Assembly: GCF_900182595.1 (NCBI RefSeq) | Contig: NZ_FXTN01000005.1 | Span: forward strand, 1-64,000 | Origin: Pedobacter westerhofensis | Lineage (GTDB): Bacteria > Bacteroidota > Bacteroidia > Sphingobacteriales > Sphingobacteriaceae | Reading direction: 5' to 3' | DNA length: 64,000 nucleotides | Shown: one piece after another, positions 45,687 through 55,389 of the stretch | Position numbering within the stretch: position 1 is the first letter of the stretch | Layout of the letters: each line of letters opens with the position of its first letter | Translations under genes and position numbers: made by a program | Notes under the pieces: model-generated | What the model was told of the DNA's origin: nothing | Database searches by the model: none | What the model saw: only the letters and a program-made list of their open reading frames with translations

Positions 45687-48257
45687 TTAATTAAATCCAC
45701 CCAATTGCTGAGCGATACTAAACGTAAAGGATTGCTTTCCGCCTTCTGTAATTACACCAGCCGAACTTGGAATGGCATCAAATGCGTGTCCGTAATCAAT
45801 TCCCAGCATTCCAAATATCGGTAAAAATATCCTTGCTCCAATACCTGCCGACCTTCTAATGTTAAAAGGATTGTAATCTGAGAACTTGTTCCAGGTATTA
45901 CCGCCCTCAGCAAAACCAATCAGATAAGCTGTAGCCTGCTGGCTCGCAATTACCGGATATCTGATCTCCATTACATATTTACTGTAGATCGGGCTACCAG
46001 AGTTATAAGCAGTATATGCAGCATTATATGTGGTTGCTGTAGCCGGGATCACTACGTTGTTGGCATAACCACGCATCGTGATCAGCTCTGATCCCTGAAG
46101 GAAGTCAAATCCCTGCATACCGTCACCACCCAGTTTAAACCTTTCAAATGCAGACTGACCTACGGCCGAGTTGTATGAACCAAGGAAACCGAACTGTGCC
46201 TGTGCTTTCACAACAAACTTACCTGCCAGCCTCTGGAACCATTGTCCCTCAAATTTCCATTTGTGGTATTCTGTAAACCTGTATTTCTGCTTATCAGAAG
46301 CCGTGGCATAGTTAGTATTATTCAATAACGAATAAGGTGGAGTTGCCTGTATAGTGAACTTGAAATAAGAACCTTCCGTTGGGAAGATTGGTGAGTTTCT
46401 TGAATCCCTGCTCAGCTCCTGCGTTAAGTTAAAGTTATAAGATGTACCCGTAGAAAACAAATATCCGGGATAGTTATTCAGAATATACTGTTGTGCATTG
46501 ATTGAGTGTGTCAACTGGAAATAGTTATCAGGCCATTTCAGTACGCGTCCCAAACTCACCGTCACACCGTTCAAACGGATTCTTTGTGCTGCCGTTGTAG
46601 AAGTAGCCACGTACGACTGTAATGAGGTGAAAGCACTTAAACCAAAACTCACTGGTTTCTTACCTCCAAGCCATGGCTCAGAGAATGAGAAGCTGTACGA
46701 CTGGTAGTAACTACCGTTGGTCTGTCCGCGAAGACTCAGTTTCTGACCGTCACCTTTGGGCAATGGTTTGTACGCTTTTGGGTTAAACAGGTTTCTCAGT
46801 GAGAAGTTGTTAAAGGTAAGCCCGATCGTTCCGATTACACGGCCACCACCAAAACCACCTGACAGCTCTACCTGATCTGAAGGTTTCTCTTCAACTGCAT
46901 ACTCAATATCAACCGTACCGTCAGAAGGATTTGGTTTAGGCGTAGGAACAGTTTTGGATTCATCAAAGTTCCCAAGCTGACCGATATCCCTTACCGTACG
47001 TACCAACAGGTCTTTAGAGAATTTATCACCCGGCCTGGTACGAACCGCACGCAGGACAACCCTGTCATTCGTAATCGTATTACCTTTAACCGTGATCCTG
47101 TTGTTTGTATACTGAGGTCCCTCATAGATCCTGATTTCCAGGTCTACAGTATCATTATAAATTTTTGTCTGAACCGGCTCCACATTAAATGTCAGGTAAC
47201 CATCGTTCAGGTAAATGCTTGACACATCATCACTTTCGGCACCGTTGCCATGCAGTTTCACATTCAGTTTCTCCTCACTGAAAATATCGCCTTTTTCTAA
47301 TCCAAGTACCTTTGTAAGGTCCTTGGTAGCATATTTCGCGTTTCCAGACCAGGTAATATTTCCAACATAATATTTTGGTCCTTCATACAGATCAATCTTA
47401 ATGCCCACCGATTTTTCATTGTACCTGTAAGTGGTATCCTTGATGATCGTTGCATCACGGTAACCCTTTTCCTGCATTTTTGCTACCAGCTTCTCTTTAT
47501 CTTCCCCGTATTTTTCTTTACTGAATTTACCAGGACCAAAGACTTTGTAAAAAGCCATTTTCTTGGTCTTCTTCATAAACTTACGCAACTGCGCAGCTTT
47601 GAAGTTTACATTTCCCGTAAAATCGATCTCATGCACCTTCACTTTACGGCCTTTATCTACAAATACCTGCAGTACCACTCCATTTTCCATGTTTGGATCA
47701 GGCTTGGTTTTGTACTCTACTTTAGTAAAGAAATAGCCCTTTTCAGCAAGATATTTATTGATGATTGTGGTAGTGCTGTTGTACGTATTTTCATTGATAA
47801 TCGTCTTGCCCGATTTCGAATTCAGCTTTTCGGTGATGTCTGTTTTCTGTGATTTGCTCAGCCCGTTCAGTTCAAATGAACTCAAACGCGGACGCTCAAC
47901 AACCTTGATATCAAAGTAAACCGTATCCTGGTCAAGTTTGGCAATATTTAATTCAACATCATCAAACAAACCCTGCGCCCATAACGTTTTAATAGCGGCA
48001 GAGGTAGCTTCACCGGGAAGTAAAATCCTTTCCCCTTTAATTAATTTGGAAAGTGTAATAATAACTTCTTTATCAATGAACTTTGCGCCACTCAAAGTTG
48101 TTCCTCCTATAATGTATTCTTTAGGTTGAAAATAATCTAAATCTGTACCGCTTACTTTTAAGCTTGGCGTGACTGGATTAGACTTGGGACGGTTGATCTG
48201 GGCCATTGTCGGTAACCCGATCAACAACAATAATATAAGTTGGTATATTCTTTTCAT
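45687..48257 (-). CDS. bamA: Outer membrane protein assembly factor BamA
   Basis: BamA is the Omp85 barrel that inserts outer membrane proteins. The 856-residue protein has a signal peptide and a series of POTRA domains (about 45-450; segments such as RLSSFELNGLSKSQKTDI, KVHEIDFTGNVNF and NRITVKGNTITNDRVVLRAVRTRPGD, in pieces). The Omp85 barrel follows (from about 480, with GFGGGRVIGTIGLTFNNFSLRN) and ends FSIAQQLGGFN. It heads the bamA-ompH-ompH block. Length is on the large side of the family, as is usual in Bacteroidota. Confidence 0.94.
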   Translation of the reverse strand: MKRIYQLILLLLIGLPTMAQINRPKSNPVTPSLKVSGTDLDYFQPKEYIIGGTTLSGAKFIDKEVIITLSKLIKGERILLPGEATSAAIKTLWAQGLFDDVELNIAKLDQDTVYFDIKVVERPRLSSFELNGLSKSQKTDITEKLNSKSGKTIINENTYNSTTTIINKYLAEKGYFFTKVEYKTKPDPNMENGVVLQVFVDKGRKVKVHEIDFTGNVNFKAAQLRKFMKKTKKMAFYKVFGPGKFSKEKYGEDKEKLVAKMQEKGYRDATIIKDTTYRYNEKSVGIKIDLYEGPKYYVGNITWSGNAKYATKDLTKVLGLEKGDIFSEEKLNVKLHGNGAESDDVSSIYLNDGYLTFNVEPVQTKIYNDTVDLEIRIYEGPQYTNNRITVKGNTITNDRVVLRAVRTRPGDKFSKDLLVRTVRDIGQLGNFDESKTVPTPKPNPSDGTVDIEYAVEEKPSDQVELSGGFGGGRVIGTIGLTFNNFSLRNLFNPKAYKPLPKGDGQKLSLRGQTNGSYYQSYSFSFSEPWLGGKKPVSFGLSAFTSLQSYVATSTTAAQRIRLNGVTVSLGRVLKWPDNYFQLTHSINAQQYILNNYPGYLFSTGTSYNFNLTQELSRDSRNSPIFPTEGSYFKFTIQATPPYSLLNNTNYATASDKQKYRFTEYHKWKFEGQWFQRLAGKFVVKAQAQFGFLGSYNSAVGQSAFERFKLGGDGMQGFDFLQGSELITMRGYANNVVIPATATTYNAAYTAYNSGSPIYSKYVMEIRYPVIASQQATAYLIGFAEGGNTWNKFSDYNPFNIRRSAGIGARIFLPIFGMLGIDYGHAFDAIPSSAGVITEGGKQSFTFSIAQQLGGFN

Positions 48258-48320
48258 TTACAATCTAAAAAACGTTGCTAAGTTAATTTAAACACATGTT
48301 AAAAAGTGTTAAAAGTAAAA

Positions 48321-49061
48321 TTAGTTCAACTGTTCACTAATTTTACCGAAGCGACGTTCGCGCTTTTGATAGTCTACAATAGCTTCAAAAAGGTCTTCCT
48401 TCATGAAGTCGGGCCACATGGTTTCCGTGAAATAAAGTTCACCATAGGCTATCTGCCACAAAAGATAATTACTGATTCTATGTTCACCGCCGGTACGGAT
48501 CAGCAGTTCAGGATCTGGCATACTGTGCGTGGTTAACTGAGAAGAAAATGATGATTCATTAATATCATCAATCTCCATTTTTCCCTCCTTAACCTGCGCG
48601 GCAAGTTTTTTTGCGGCCTGCACAATCTCCCATTTTGAGCTGTAACTCAGGGCAAGTGTCAGTGTACAACTGGTATTTTTTGCCGTCTCGTCCATTGCGT
48701 TCTTCAGATCGTCAATACATTTCTGCGGTAAAGAAGCAATGTCACCTATGGCATTCAGCCTTACATTATTTTTATTCAGGGTAACAATTTCTGCATTGAT
48801 TGTAGAGATCAGGAGCTCCATCAATAAATTGACCTCTTCAATGGGGCGGTTCCAGTTTTCCGTAGAGAAAGCATATACCGTTAGATATTTCACGCCAACA
48901 TCAGTACAGCCTTCTACCACATCTTTTAACGATACAACCCCGCTTTCATGTCCGAATGACCTGAATTTTCCCTGATTTTTAGCCCATCTTCCATTCCCAT
49001 CCATAATGATTGCGATGTGTTCCGGTAAGCGGCTAATATCTATTTGTTCTTTAAATCCCAT
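48321..49061 (-). CDS. uppS: Undecaprenyl diphosphate synthase
   Basis: UppS condenses isopentenyl units on farnesyl diphosphate to make the lipid carrier for peptidoglycan. The 246-residue protein has AIIMDGNGRWAK with the catalytic Asp, FRSFGHESG, YAFSTENWNRP and the closing DPELLIRTGGEHRISNYLLWQIAY in pieces. I chose ATG 49061 (MGFKEQIDISRLPEH); the extension to 49094 starts with TTG. It lies 63 bp upstream of bamA, part of the envelope block. Confidence 0.93.
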   Translation of the reverse strand: MGFKEQIDISRLPEHIAIIMDGNGRWAKNQGKFRSFGHESGVVSLKDVVEGCTDVGVKYLTVYAFSTENWNRPIEEVNLLMELLISTINAEIVTLNKNNVRLNAIGDIASLPQKCIDDLKNAMDETAKNTSCTLTLALSYSSKWEIVQAAKKLAAQVKEGKMEIDDINESSFSSQLTTHSMPDPELLIRTGGEHRISNYLLWQIAYGELYFTETMWPDFMKEDLFEAIVDYQKRERRFGKISEQLN

Positions 49062-49182
49062 TATTTGTGCAAATATGGCTAAAATGTCTAACAATCAGAA
49101 GAGTTTGTTACACCACTCCTAAAAGAAGGGTCAAAGTTATAAGTTATTTTGTTTATTTCTACCATAAACTTTAGCGGTAAAT

Positions 49183-49980
49183 TTAAAAAGTAAAACACTT
49201 ATCCGAGGTGAAGGTATAAGAAATCCCGATGTGTAAAAAAAAGTACGTATCGTTCTTTCTGTAATCGCCCCGCTGTCCGCCGGGATTCCAGTTATGAGGT
49301 AACTGTGAGGGATTGGAAAGATTAATATAAAGAGGATGCTCTGCATCAATCCTGCCATATGCACTAACCAGTGGATACTTGTCCCCTACATCATCCAGAT
49401 AATCTGTATGTACCGTTCGGTAGCCTATCTGCGATAACAATGCCCAGTGGTCAGAGATCCGGTATTTTACACCCGCACCGTAAGGGATGCTGAGCGCATA
49501 ATTCCTATAGTCTTTCCCTTCGGTTTTGTAATATTTTAGCTCATACTCCTGCCCCTGGTAGGTAGCCCTGGGATTAAAGAGCACACCGCCTATACCGGCA
49601 AAGATAAAAGGGCTGAAACGTTTGGTTCCCCCTCCGGCAAAATAATCGAAAAAATTAAAGTCTACCTGCAGGCTCAGCTCATTCAGTGGGGTACTAAAAT
49701 TGAGGTTCCTGCTCCTGAAATCAGGATTGGAGGAGGTAGCATCATTGTCTTTGATCTTACCATGGTTGTAATGTATACCTATTGCCCAGTAAGGGTCAAG
49801 GTTTCCTTTAACAAATGCCCCGAATGCCGCCCCGCTAAAGTCAAAAGGATCTTTTGGGTTAAGATCTCCCATATACCCCGAAGCACCTGCATTTACTCCA
49901 ACTTCCATTACCTGCGCCAAAGCAGCCGTAGAAAACAGGCATAACAGCATAACAGAAACCAGGATGCTTTTAAACTTCAT
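49183..49980 (-). CDS. DUF6089 family outer membrane beta-barrel protein
   Basis: The 265-residue product has a signal peptide (to about AALAQ, residue 22) and an alternating beta-strand pattern: MEVGVNAGASGYMGDLNP, WAIGIHYNHGKI, SPFIFAGIGGVLFNP, ALSIPYGAGVKYRI and DTYFFLHIGISYTF. It matches the DUF6089 group of small outer membrane barrels conserved between nadK and uppS in Bacteroidota. Function is unknown; the surroundings suggest envelope biogenesis. One base separates it from the upstream nadK. Confidence 0.82.
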   Translation of the reverse strand: MKFKSILVSVMLLCLFSTAALAQVMEVGVNAGASGYMGDLNPKDPFDFSGAAFGAFVKGNLDPYWAIGIHYNHGKIKDNDATSSNPDFRSRNLNFSTPLNELSLQVDFNFFDYFAGGGTKRFSPFIFAGIGGVLFNPRATYQGQEYELKYYKTEGKDYRNYALSIPYGAGVKYRISDHWALLSQIGYRTVHTDYLDDVGDKYPLVSAYGRIDAEHPLYINLSNPSQLPHNWNPGGQRGDYRKNDTYFFLHIGISYTFTSDKCFTF

Positions 49981-49981
49981 T

Positions 49982-50863
49982 TTAATAATTGCGCGTGTCT
50001 ATTCCCCAAAGTAACTTGTTCCTGAGCGTAGTCAGGTAGCTCTCATTGTTCAGCCTGATCAGGTTAACATGAAAAGCCGCTTTATTGATCGTTATTTTTA
50101 CAGACCTGTCTACTGTAGCAGTTCTGGAATCACATGACACAAGGAATTTGGTACTTCTCGCTTCAACTTCAAAGCGCAGGGATACATCGTCCGGAATAAT
50201 TACCGGTCTCACATTTAAGTTATGCGGCGCAATAGGCGTAATAACAAAATTTTGTGCGCTGGGAAAGATAATGGGTCCCCCGCAGCTCAGTGAGTATGCT
50301 GTTGACCCCGTTGGTGTGGCAATAATCAGCCCGTCGGCCCAGTAAGAGTTAATAAATTCATCATTCATGTAGGCATGAATGATCATCATAGCTGTATTGT
50401 CGCGTCTGTGGATCGTGATATCATTCAGTGCAAAGTTTTCGTCACCAAACAAGTGATGTTTGGATTCGAGGTTCAGCAGCGTCCGTTTATCAAGGGAATA
50501 TTCATGGTTCACCAGGGCCTGTATGGCATTTCTAATCTCATTTTTATTGATACTGGCCAGAAAACCCAGGCGGCCGAAGTTGATCCCAATAACAGGTATG
50601 CCCGAATCGCGCACCAACGCCAGGGTATCCAGCAAGGTGCCATCCCCGCCCAAACTGATCAGTACATCAGCATTATTACATAATTCAGGGTGATCACAGA
50701 AAGTAGCCAGGCCTGCCGGCAGCTTTACTTTATCTTCAATAAACTCGTGGTAATCTTTATGTACGATAGTTTCGATTTCGTATTCCTTCAGGGCATCAAA
50801 AACATCCTGCACAAAAGGTAAAACGCTATTATTAAACTCTCTGCCGTATATTGCAATCTTCAT
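49982..50863 (-). CDS. nadK: NAD kinase
   Basis: NadK phosphorylates NAD to NADP. The 293-residue protein has the catalytic GGDGT (72-76), INFGRLGFLAS, ALNDITIHR and the TPTGSTAYSLSCGGP loop. Length and order are normal. It lies between a CBS-domain gene and the DUF6089 gene on the same strand, with 1 bp to the latter, so the three are probably one transcript. Confidence 0.94.
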   Translation of the reverse strand: MKIAIYGREFNNSVLPFVQDVFDALKEYEIETIVHKDYHEFIEDKVKLPAGLATFCDHPELCNNADVLISLGGDGTLLDTLALVRDSGIPVIGINFGRLGFLASINKNEIRNAIQALVNHEYSLDKRTLLNLESKHHLFGDENFALNDITIHRRDNTAMMIIHAYMNDEFINSYWADGLIIATPTGSTAYSLSCGGPIIFPSAQNFVITPIAPHNLNVRPVIIPDDVSLRFEVEARSTKFLVSCDSRTATVDRSVKITINKAAFHVNLIRLNNESYLTTLRNKLLWGIDTRNY

Positions 50864-50912
50864 TAGCGTTTATTGTTTTTGTTATGACGACGCTAAGGTA
50901 GCAAAAAGGAGA

Positions 50913-51575
50913 TTATACATTTAAATAATTCATCAGCGAATTGTACCGGTCTTCGGTGCCATTATCGGTAATAGTGCTGTTGAAAACTGCCTTCACCTGA
51001 TAATTATAACGTTCAAAGGATGAAATGATACCTGAAAGTTCAGTCTTATTGATCTTGAGAGTGACCTCCATACGGGTAGAGTCCTGAAAAGACTGTACAT
51101 AAGAAGACAGTATCTGTGCATTATCCCCTTCAACGATCTGAGCCATATGGGATAAGGAATTATTCCTGTTATTGATTTCAAGAACGATAATTCCTCCCGG
51201 TTCCTTTACTGCATAAATCTCAGAAGTATAATCGATCAGGTTGTGTATAGAGATAATTCCCAGATAGTTTTTACTGTAATCCAGCACGGGCACGATAGAA
51301 AGCTGGAGCTGGTGAAATACCCTGATCACATCATAAACATGTGCATCCTGATAAACGAAAGGATTGAGAATAGTTAATGAAAGTCCCCCGAGCGCCTCTT
51401 CAGGATGGCGGACTTCCAGTAATTCTTCTTCGGCAACAATGCCCAGGAACTGGCTTTCATTTACAATAGGCAAATGATACAACTTGAACTCAGACAGCCT
51501 GTCCAATGCCACCTGAACTGTGTCAGACGTCCGCAAGGGAGGGATGGTGTTGGATATGAGTTCAGATGCAAACAT
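50913..51575 (-). CDS. CBS-domain protein
   Basis: The 220-residue protein has two CBS domains, the first near 5-55 (ISNTIPPLRTSDTVQVALDRLSEFKLYHLPIVNE in pieces) and the second near 70-125 (HVYDVIRVFHQLQLSIVPVLD). The C-terminal third (about 135-215) looks ACT-like, with GIIVLEINNRNNSLSHMAQIVE. Such proteins sense adenine nucleotides or small ligands. The partner is unknown. Its stop and the nadK start are 49 bp apart and the hydrolase gene ends 3 bp before its start. Confidence 0.82.
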   Translation of the reverse strand: MFASELISNTIPPLRTSDTVQVALDRLSEFKLYHLPIVNESQFLGIVAEEELLEVRHPEEALGGLSLTILNPFVYQDAHVYDVIRVFHQLQLSIVPVLDYSKNYLGIISIHNLIDYTSEIYAVKEPGGIIVLEINNRNNSLSHMAQIVEGDNAQILSSYVQSFQDSTRMEVTLKINKTELSGIISSFERYNYQVKAVFNSTITDNGTEDRYNSLMNYLNV

Positions 51576-51578
51576 TGT

Positions 51579-52343
51579 TTATTTCAATAAAATTCTATTT
51601 AAAAATGTATTCAGGTACTCGTTAAATACTTCGGGCTGCTCCATCATAGGGGCATGGCCGCATTTGTCAACCCAGTTCAGTTCAGAGTTGGGCAACAGCT
51701 GATGAAATTCTTCAGCTACATCAGGCGGAGTAACTTTATCCTGTTTGCCCCAGATCAGTGAAACCGGGATAGTAATTTTCGAAAGTTCCTTCGCCATATT
51801 ATGACGGATGGCAGACTTCGCTAATGCTAAAATACGAATAACTCTCGAACGTTCATTCACCGATTTGTAAACTTCGTCAACCAGTTCTTTTGTCGCAATT
51901 GCAGGGTCATAAAAAGTGAACTCTACTTTTTCACGGATATAATCATAGCTTTCTCTTCTTGGGAAGGAACCGCCAAAGGCATTTTCGTATAAACCAGAAC
52001 TGCCTGTGAGTACCAGTGCTTTTACAATTTCCTGATGCGCCGCTGTTACCACTAAGCCTACATGTCCGCCCAGTGAATTTCCTACCAGTACTACCTGTCC
52101 AAGCTTTTTAAACTTTATAAACTTATGAACATACTTGGATAAGCTTTTCACCCCGAGTGTGAGCAGCGGCAATTCATAAATCGGAAGTATAGGCACCAGA
52201 ACATGGTACCTGTCCTTAAAATAGTCAATTGCAGGCTCCCAGTTACTGAGTTCACCCATTAAACCATGAAGTAATACCAGGGGTTCGCCTTCGCCGGCTT
52301 CTATAAAATTAAACCCATCCTCTTCTATTACCTCGTATTTCAT
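51579..52343 (-). CDS. Alpha/beta-fold hydrolase
   Basis: The 254-residue protein has the oxyanion HG near LVLLHGLMGELSNW, the nucleophile elbow VGNSLGGHVGLV (Ser near 92), a late Asp in SLIWGKQDKVTPP, and the catalytic His in DKCGHAPMMEQPEVF. That is the full triad of the alpha/beta hydrolase family. There is no signal peptide. The substrate is unknown. It lies 3 bp before the CBS gene on the same transcript. Confidence 0.87.
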   Translation of the reverse strand: MKYEVIEEDGFNFIEAGEGEPLVLLHGLMGELSNWEPAIDYFKDRYHVLVPILPIYELPLLTLGVKSLSKYVHKFIKFKKLGQVVLVGNSLGGHVGLVVTAAHQEIVKALVLTGSSGLYENAFGGSFPRRESYDYIREKVEFTFYDPAIATKELVDEVYKSVNERSRVIRILALAKSAIRHNMAKELSKITIPVSLIWGKQDKVTPPDVAEEFHQLLPNSELNWVDKCGHAPMMEQPEVFNEYLNTFLNRILLK

Positions 52344-52502
52344 GCGTTTATAATTTTTTTTTGTTTGATTGCAATTTGGAGTTTATGGTTCACCGTTAAT
52401 CTCAAAATGTAATGCTACTAAGTTAACAGGCAAAAACAATTTAAAGCAATATTAACGGTTAATTTTATAAAAATTGTTTTAATGACAAATGATTAACACA
52501 AT

Positions 52503-52949
52503 TTATGCCAATTGACTTTTTAAGATTTCTGCAATGAGTTTACCATCTGCTTTTCCGGCAAGTTCTTTGTTTGCCAGCCCCATTACTTTGCCCATATCTT
52601 TCACTGAACTCGCGCCAGAATCCCTAATCAGGCTGGCTATCAGCACTTCAACCTCTTCCCTGCTCAGCTGTTGCGGCATAAACTGGCTGATCACTTCAAT
52701 CTCCTCTTCTTCAATCACCGAAAGGTCTTCCCTGCCCTGCTGTTTGTATATATCAGCAGACTCTTTTCTTTGTTTTACTAATCTTTGCAGGATTTTCAGT
52801 TCAGCTTCTTCATTAATCTCTTCTGCAGATCCTTTTTCTGTTCTTGCCAGTAATAACGCTGCCTTGATGGCGCGTAAGCCCCTCAGCTTTGCCTGGTCTT
52901 TAGCCAGCATTGCTTTTTTGATCTCCTGATCTATAATTGTTGATACCAT
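52503..52949 (-). CDS. GatB/YqeY domain protein
   Basis: The 148-residue product matches YqeY, a stand-alone domain related to the C-terminal tail of GatB: IDQEIKKAMLAKDQAKLRGLRAIKAAL in pieces, KILQRLVKQRKESADIYKQQGREDL in pieces, and VKDMGKVMGLANKELAGKADGKLIAEIL in pieces. It may bind tRNA, but its function is not established. The gene follows an SDR gene by 11 bp. Confidence 0.87.
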   Translation of the reverse strand: MVSTIIDQEIKKAMLAKDQAKLRGLRAIKAALLLARTEKGSAEEINEEAELKILQRLVKQRKESADIYKQQGREDLSVIEEEEIEVISQFMPQQLSREEVEVLIASLIRDSGASSVKDMGKVMGLANKELAGKADGKLIAEILKSQLA

Positions 52950-52960
52950 ATATTTTAATT

Positions 52961-53719
52961 TTACTGTTTTCTGTTTACGACGTATGAATTAGCCTGGGCA
53001 GTTGGCGTAATGATCATATCATTTATATTTACATGTGCAGGACGGCTTACTGCAAACCAGATCGCCTCGGCAATATCCTGCGCAATCAAAGGTTCCAGTC
53101 CTTCATACACTTTATCTGCGCGGGTATCGTCGCCCTTAAAACGGGTTTTCGAAAACTCCGTTTCTACCATCCCCGGATTAACTGCGGTAACTTTGATGCC
53201 ATGCGGCAGCAGGTCTATCCGCATTCCTTTATTCAGTGCATCCACAGCGTGCTTGGTTGCACAATATACATTACCGCCCGGATAAACCTCTTTACCTGCA
53301 GTTGAGCCGATATTAATGATATGCCCCTTTTGCTGAGCGATCATCCAGTTGGAAACAATCTTGGTTACATATAGCAATCCCTTAACATTTGTATCGATCA
53401 TTGTATCCCAATCATTCACATCGCCCTGATCTATCGGATCAAGTCCTAAGCTCAGGCCGGCATTGTTGATCAGGACATCCACCTGTTTCCAGTCTTCCTC
53501 CAGTGCGTTGAGCACATCTGCCACAGCAGCTTTATCTCTAACGTCTGCAATAAGCGTTTTAATCTCTACTGCGTACTTATCTGTAAAATGTTTAGCGATT
53601 TTCTCCAGTTTATCCTGTTTTCTGGCTACAAGTATCATTCTGTAACCCTGCTGTGCAAATAAATGTGCGCAGGCTTCGCCAATACCTGAAGTTGCTCCTG
53701 TGATGAGTGCTGTTTTCAT
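52961..53719 (-). CDS. Short-chain dehydrogenase/reductase (YdfG-like)
   Basis: The 252-residue protein has the NAD(P) motif TGATSGIGEA (residues 7-16), NNAG, the catalytic Ser in GSTAGK, and YCATKHAVD with Tyr and Lys spaced as YxxxK. It resembles the YdfG/serine 3-dehydrogenase group. The substrate is unknown. A TAGCTTTG box at 53820-53827 on the minus strand, about 100 bp upstream, may be its promoter; the gap to porT is 128 bp. Confidence 0.88.
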   Translation of the reverse strand: MKTALITGATSGIGEACAHLFAQQGYRMILVARKQDKLEKIAKHFTDKYAVEIKTLIADVRDKAAVADVLNALEEDWKQVDVLINNAGLSLGLDPIDQGDVNDWDTMIDTNVKGLLYVTKIVSNWMIAQQKGHIINIGSTAGKEVYPGGNVYCATKHAVDALNKGMRIDLLPHGIKVTAVNPGMVETEFSKTRFKGDDTRADKVYEGLEPLIAQDIAEAIWFAVSRPAHVNINDMIITPTAQANSYVVNRKQ

Positions 53720-53847
53720 TTGAGTATGTCTATGTCTTTTTCAGGTAATGAAACTCAATGGTACCTTACCCCTTCGTTAACTGAGGGGCTGGTTCATGAA
53801 GGTTTCATTGCTTGTGGGGCAAAGCTATGATTTTTTAGGCTTGATGC

Positions 53848-54597
53848 TTATTCGAAAAATAAACTGAATGTCACATGACGCAACCTTAATCTGTCGATTG
53901 GCATATTATAGGGGTTTGGCTGGTCATTATTCAGGATATTGTTTACAGAATATGACAGTTTGATTTCGGGAGACATCTTGAAGTATTCAAAATAGAGGTC
54001 CATTCCAAATGCCGCTTCATAAGAGAGATAGCTTTTTTTATTTTTCAGCAGCTTGTACAGGAAGTCCTGCCCTGAATCGTCCGTCTTTTTTTTAGAGGCG
54101 ATGTCCATCGAATATTTTGCGCCGTACAGCATATAAGCCCTAAAGTTATTCCGGCGGTCTGACTTGATCTTGATACCCAGCGGAAACTCCACCATGGTGG
54201 CAGACACTTTTTGTTCTACACTGCTGAAAGGCATGTTTACTGTTGTAGGCTGTGTATATTCATATTCCATCAGCCTGTCACTAAAAACCAGTGTGGGCGT
54301 CATCCGCACATCAAGGTGATTGCTGATCCGGCCATTTACTACAAAGCCAATCCCGAAGCCGGGCGAAGATTTGCCGTATACGGCTGATAAGGAATCGGTA
54401 ATCGGCAGTTTGGTATCGGGGTCCCTGAAGCGTTCCCGCCAGTTGGCCTTTTTCTGAACGATATAATTGGAATTGGTATATTGAAAAGTAAAACCAAAGT
54501 GGATAGGTTCATCATCCACACCGCCGCCCCAGTTCTGTGCACTGGCACCGGCAAATGTAAAGAGAAGAATAACCAGCAGTGGTAATTTTATATTCAT
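53848..54597 (-). CDS. porT: PorT family type IX secretion protein
   Basis: The 249-residue product has a signal peptide (to about AGASAQ, residue 20) and then beta-barrel-like strands: IHFGFTFQYTNSNYIVQKK, GFGIGFVVNGRISNHLDVRMTPTLVFSDR in pieces, and VEFPLGIKIKSDRRNNFR. It matches PorT, an outer membrane component of the type IX secretion and gliding system. It follows ubiE by 5 bp, an arrangement common in Bacteroidota. A T9SS cargo-type protein is encoded at 63431-63949. Confidence 0.83.
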   Translation of the reverse strand: MNIKLPLLVILLFTFAGASAQNWGGGVDDEPIHFGFTFQYTNSNYIVQKKANWRERFRDPDTKLPITDSLSAVYGKSSPGFGIGFVVNGRISNHLDVRMTPTLVFSDRLMEYEYTQPTTVNMPFSSVEQKVSATMVEFPLGIKIKSDRRNNFRAYMLYGAKYSMDIASKKKTDDSGQDFLYKLLKNKKSYLSYEAAFGMDLYFEYFKMSPEIKLSYSVNNILNNDQPNPYNMPIDRLRLRHVTFSLFFE

Positions 54598-54602
54598 CCA
54601 GC

Positions 54603-55337
54603 CTATGCTTTAATCCCGGTATAAATTGCACTGATGCCAAAGGTAAGCGGGCGGTGTTTTGTACTTTGATATCCCACCTTGTCCATCAGTTGTGTGAACG
54701 ACTTTCCATCAGGGAAAGCGATCACTGATTCATTTAAATATGTATATGCTCTGGCATCTTTGGAAAACAACTTCCCAAATACCGGCAGCAGATGTTTAAA
54801 ATAAAAGTTATACGATTGTTTTATTGGAAAGGCCGTAGGCTTTGAAAATTCCAGTATCACGATCTTACCACCGGGCTTTAATACCCTTAACATATCTGAG
54901 AGACCTTTTTCAAGGTTTTCATAATTCCGTACGCCAAAGGCAACAGTTATGGCATCAAAGTGATTGTCATCAAAGTGCAGCCCTTCAGAATCTCCCGTTT
55001 GCACGGTAAATACATGTTGCAGCTTTCGTTCTGCAATTTTCCTGCGTGCCACATCTAACATACCTACGGAAATATCAACGCCAATGATTTTTTCTGGGGC
55101 CAGTATTTTGATCGCCTCAAAGGCAAAATCACCTGTCCCTGTTGCAACATCAAGCATAATCCGCGGCTTTAAGGCAGATAGCTCACGGATTGCTTTCTTG
55201 CGCCATAAAATATCTATGCCTGCCGATAAAAAATGGTTCAGGAAATCGTAGGTGCCGGAAATGTTATTGAACATTGTAGCTACCTGTTCTTTCTTGGTTA
55301 CAGCAGCAGATTGGTATGGTGTTATTTTTTCGTTCAT
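54603..55337 (-). CDS. ubiE: Demethylmenaquinone/ubiquinone biosynthesis methyltransferase
   Basis: This SAM-dependent C-methyltransferase performs the last step of menaquinone synthesis. The 244-residue protein has TYDFLNHFLSAGIDILWRKKA in pieces, the SAM motif DVATGTGDFA, and YENLEKGLSDMLRVLKPGG with LEFSKP. ATG 55337 (MNEKITPYQ) is chosen because the longer TTG start lies in the -7 box. In this phylum the quinone is menaquinone, so the gene could equally be called menG. It is divergent from engB. Confidence 0.92.
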   Translation of the reverse strand: MNEKITPYQSAAVTKKEQVATMFNNISGTYDFLNHFLSAGIDILWRKKAIRELSALKPRIMLDVATGTGDFAFEAIKILAPEKIIGVDISVGMLDVARRKIAERKLQHVFTVQTGDSEGLHFDDNHFDAITVAFGVRNYENLEKGLSDMLRVLKPGGKIVILEFSKPTAFPIKQSYNFYFKHLLPVFGKLFSKDARAYTYLNESVIAFPDGKSFTQLMDKVGYQSTKHRPLTFGISAIYTGIKA

Positions 55338-55346
55338 GGTAAGCGG

Positions 55347-55385
55347 CAAAGATAAGTATTGTTGAAAACTAATTTTCTACCTTTG
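55347..55385. promoter_or_regulatory. Divergent -7 boxes of ubiE and engB
   Basis: TATCTTTG on the minus strand (55347-55354) serves ubiE, ending 9 bases before its ATG. TACCTTTG on the plus strand (55378-55385) serves engB, ending 4 bases before its ATG. Only 23 bp lie between the boxes, so each promoter's -33 region overlaps the other and the two must compete for RNA polymerase. Confidence 0.5.
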
Positions 55386-55389
55386 TCAA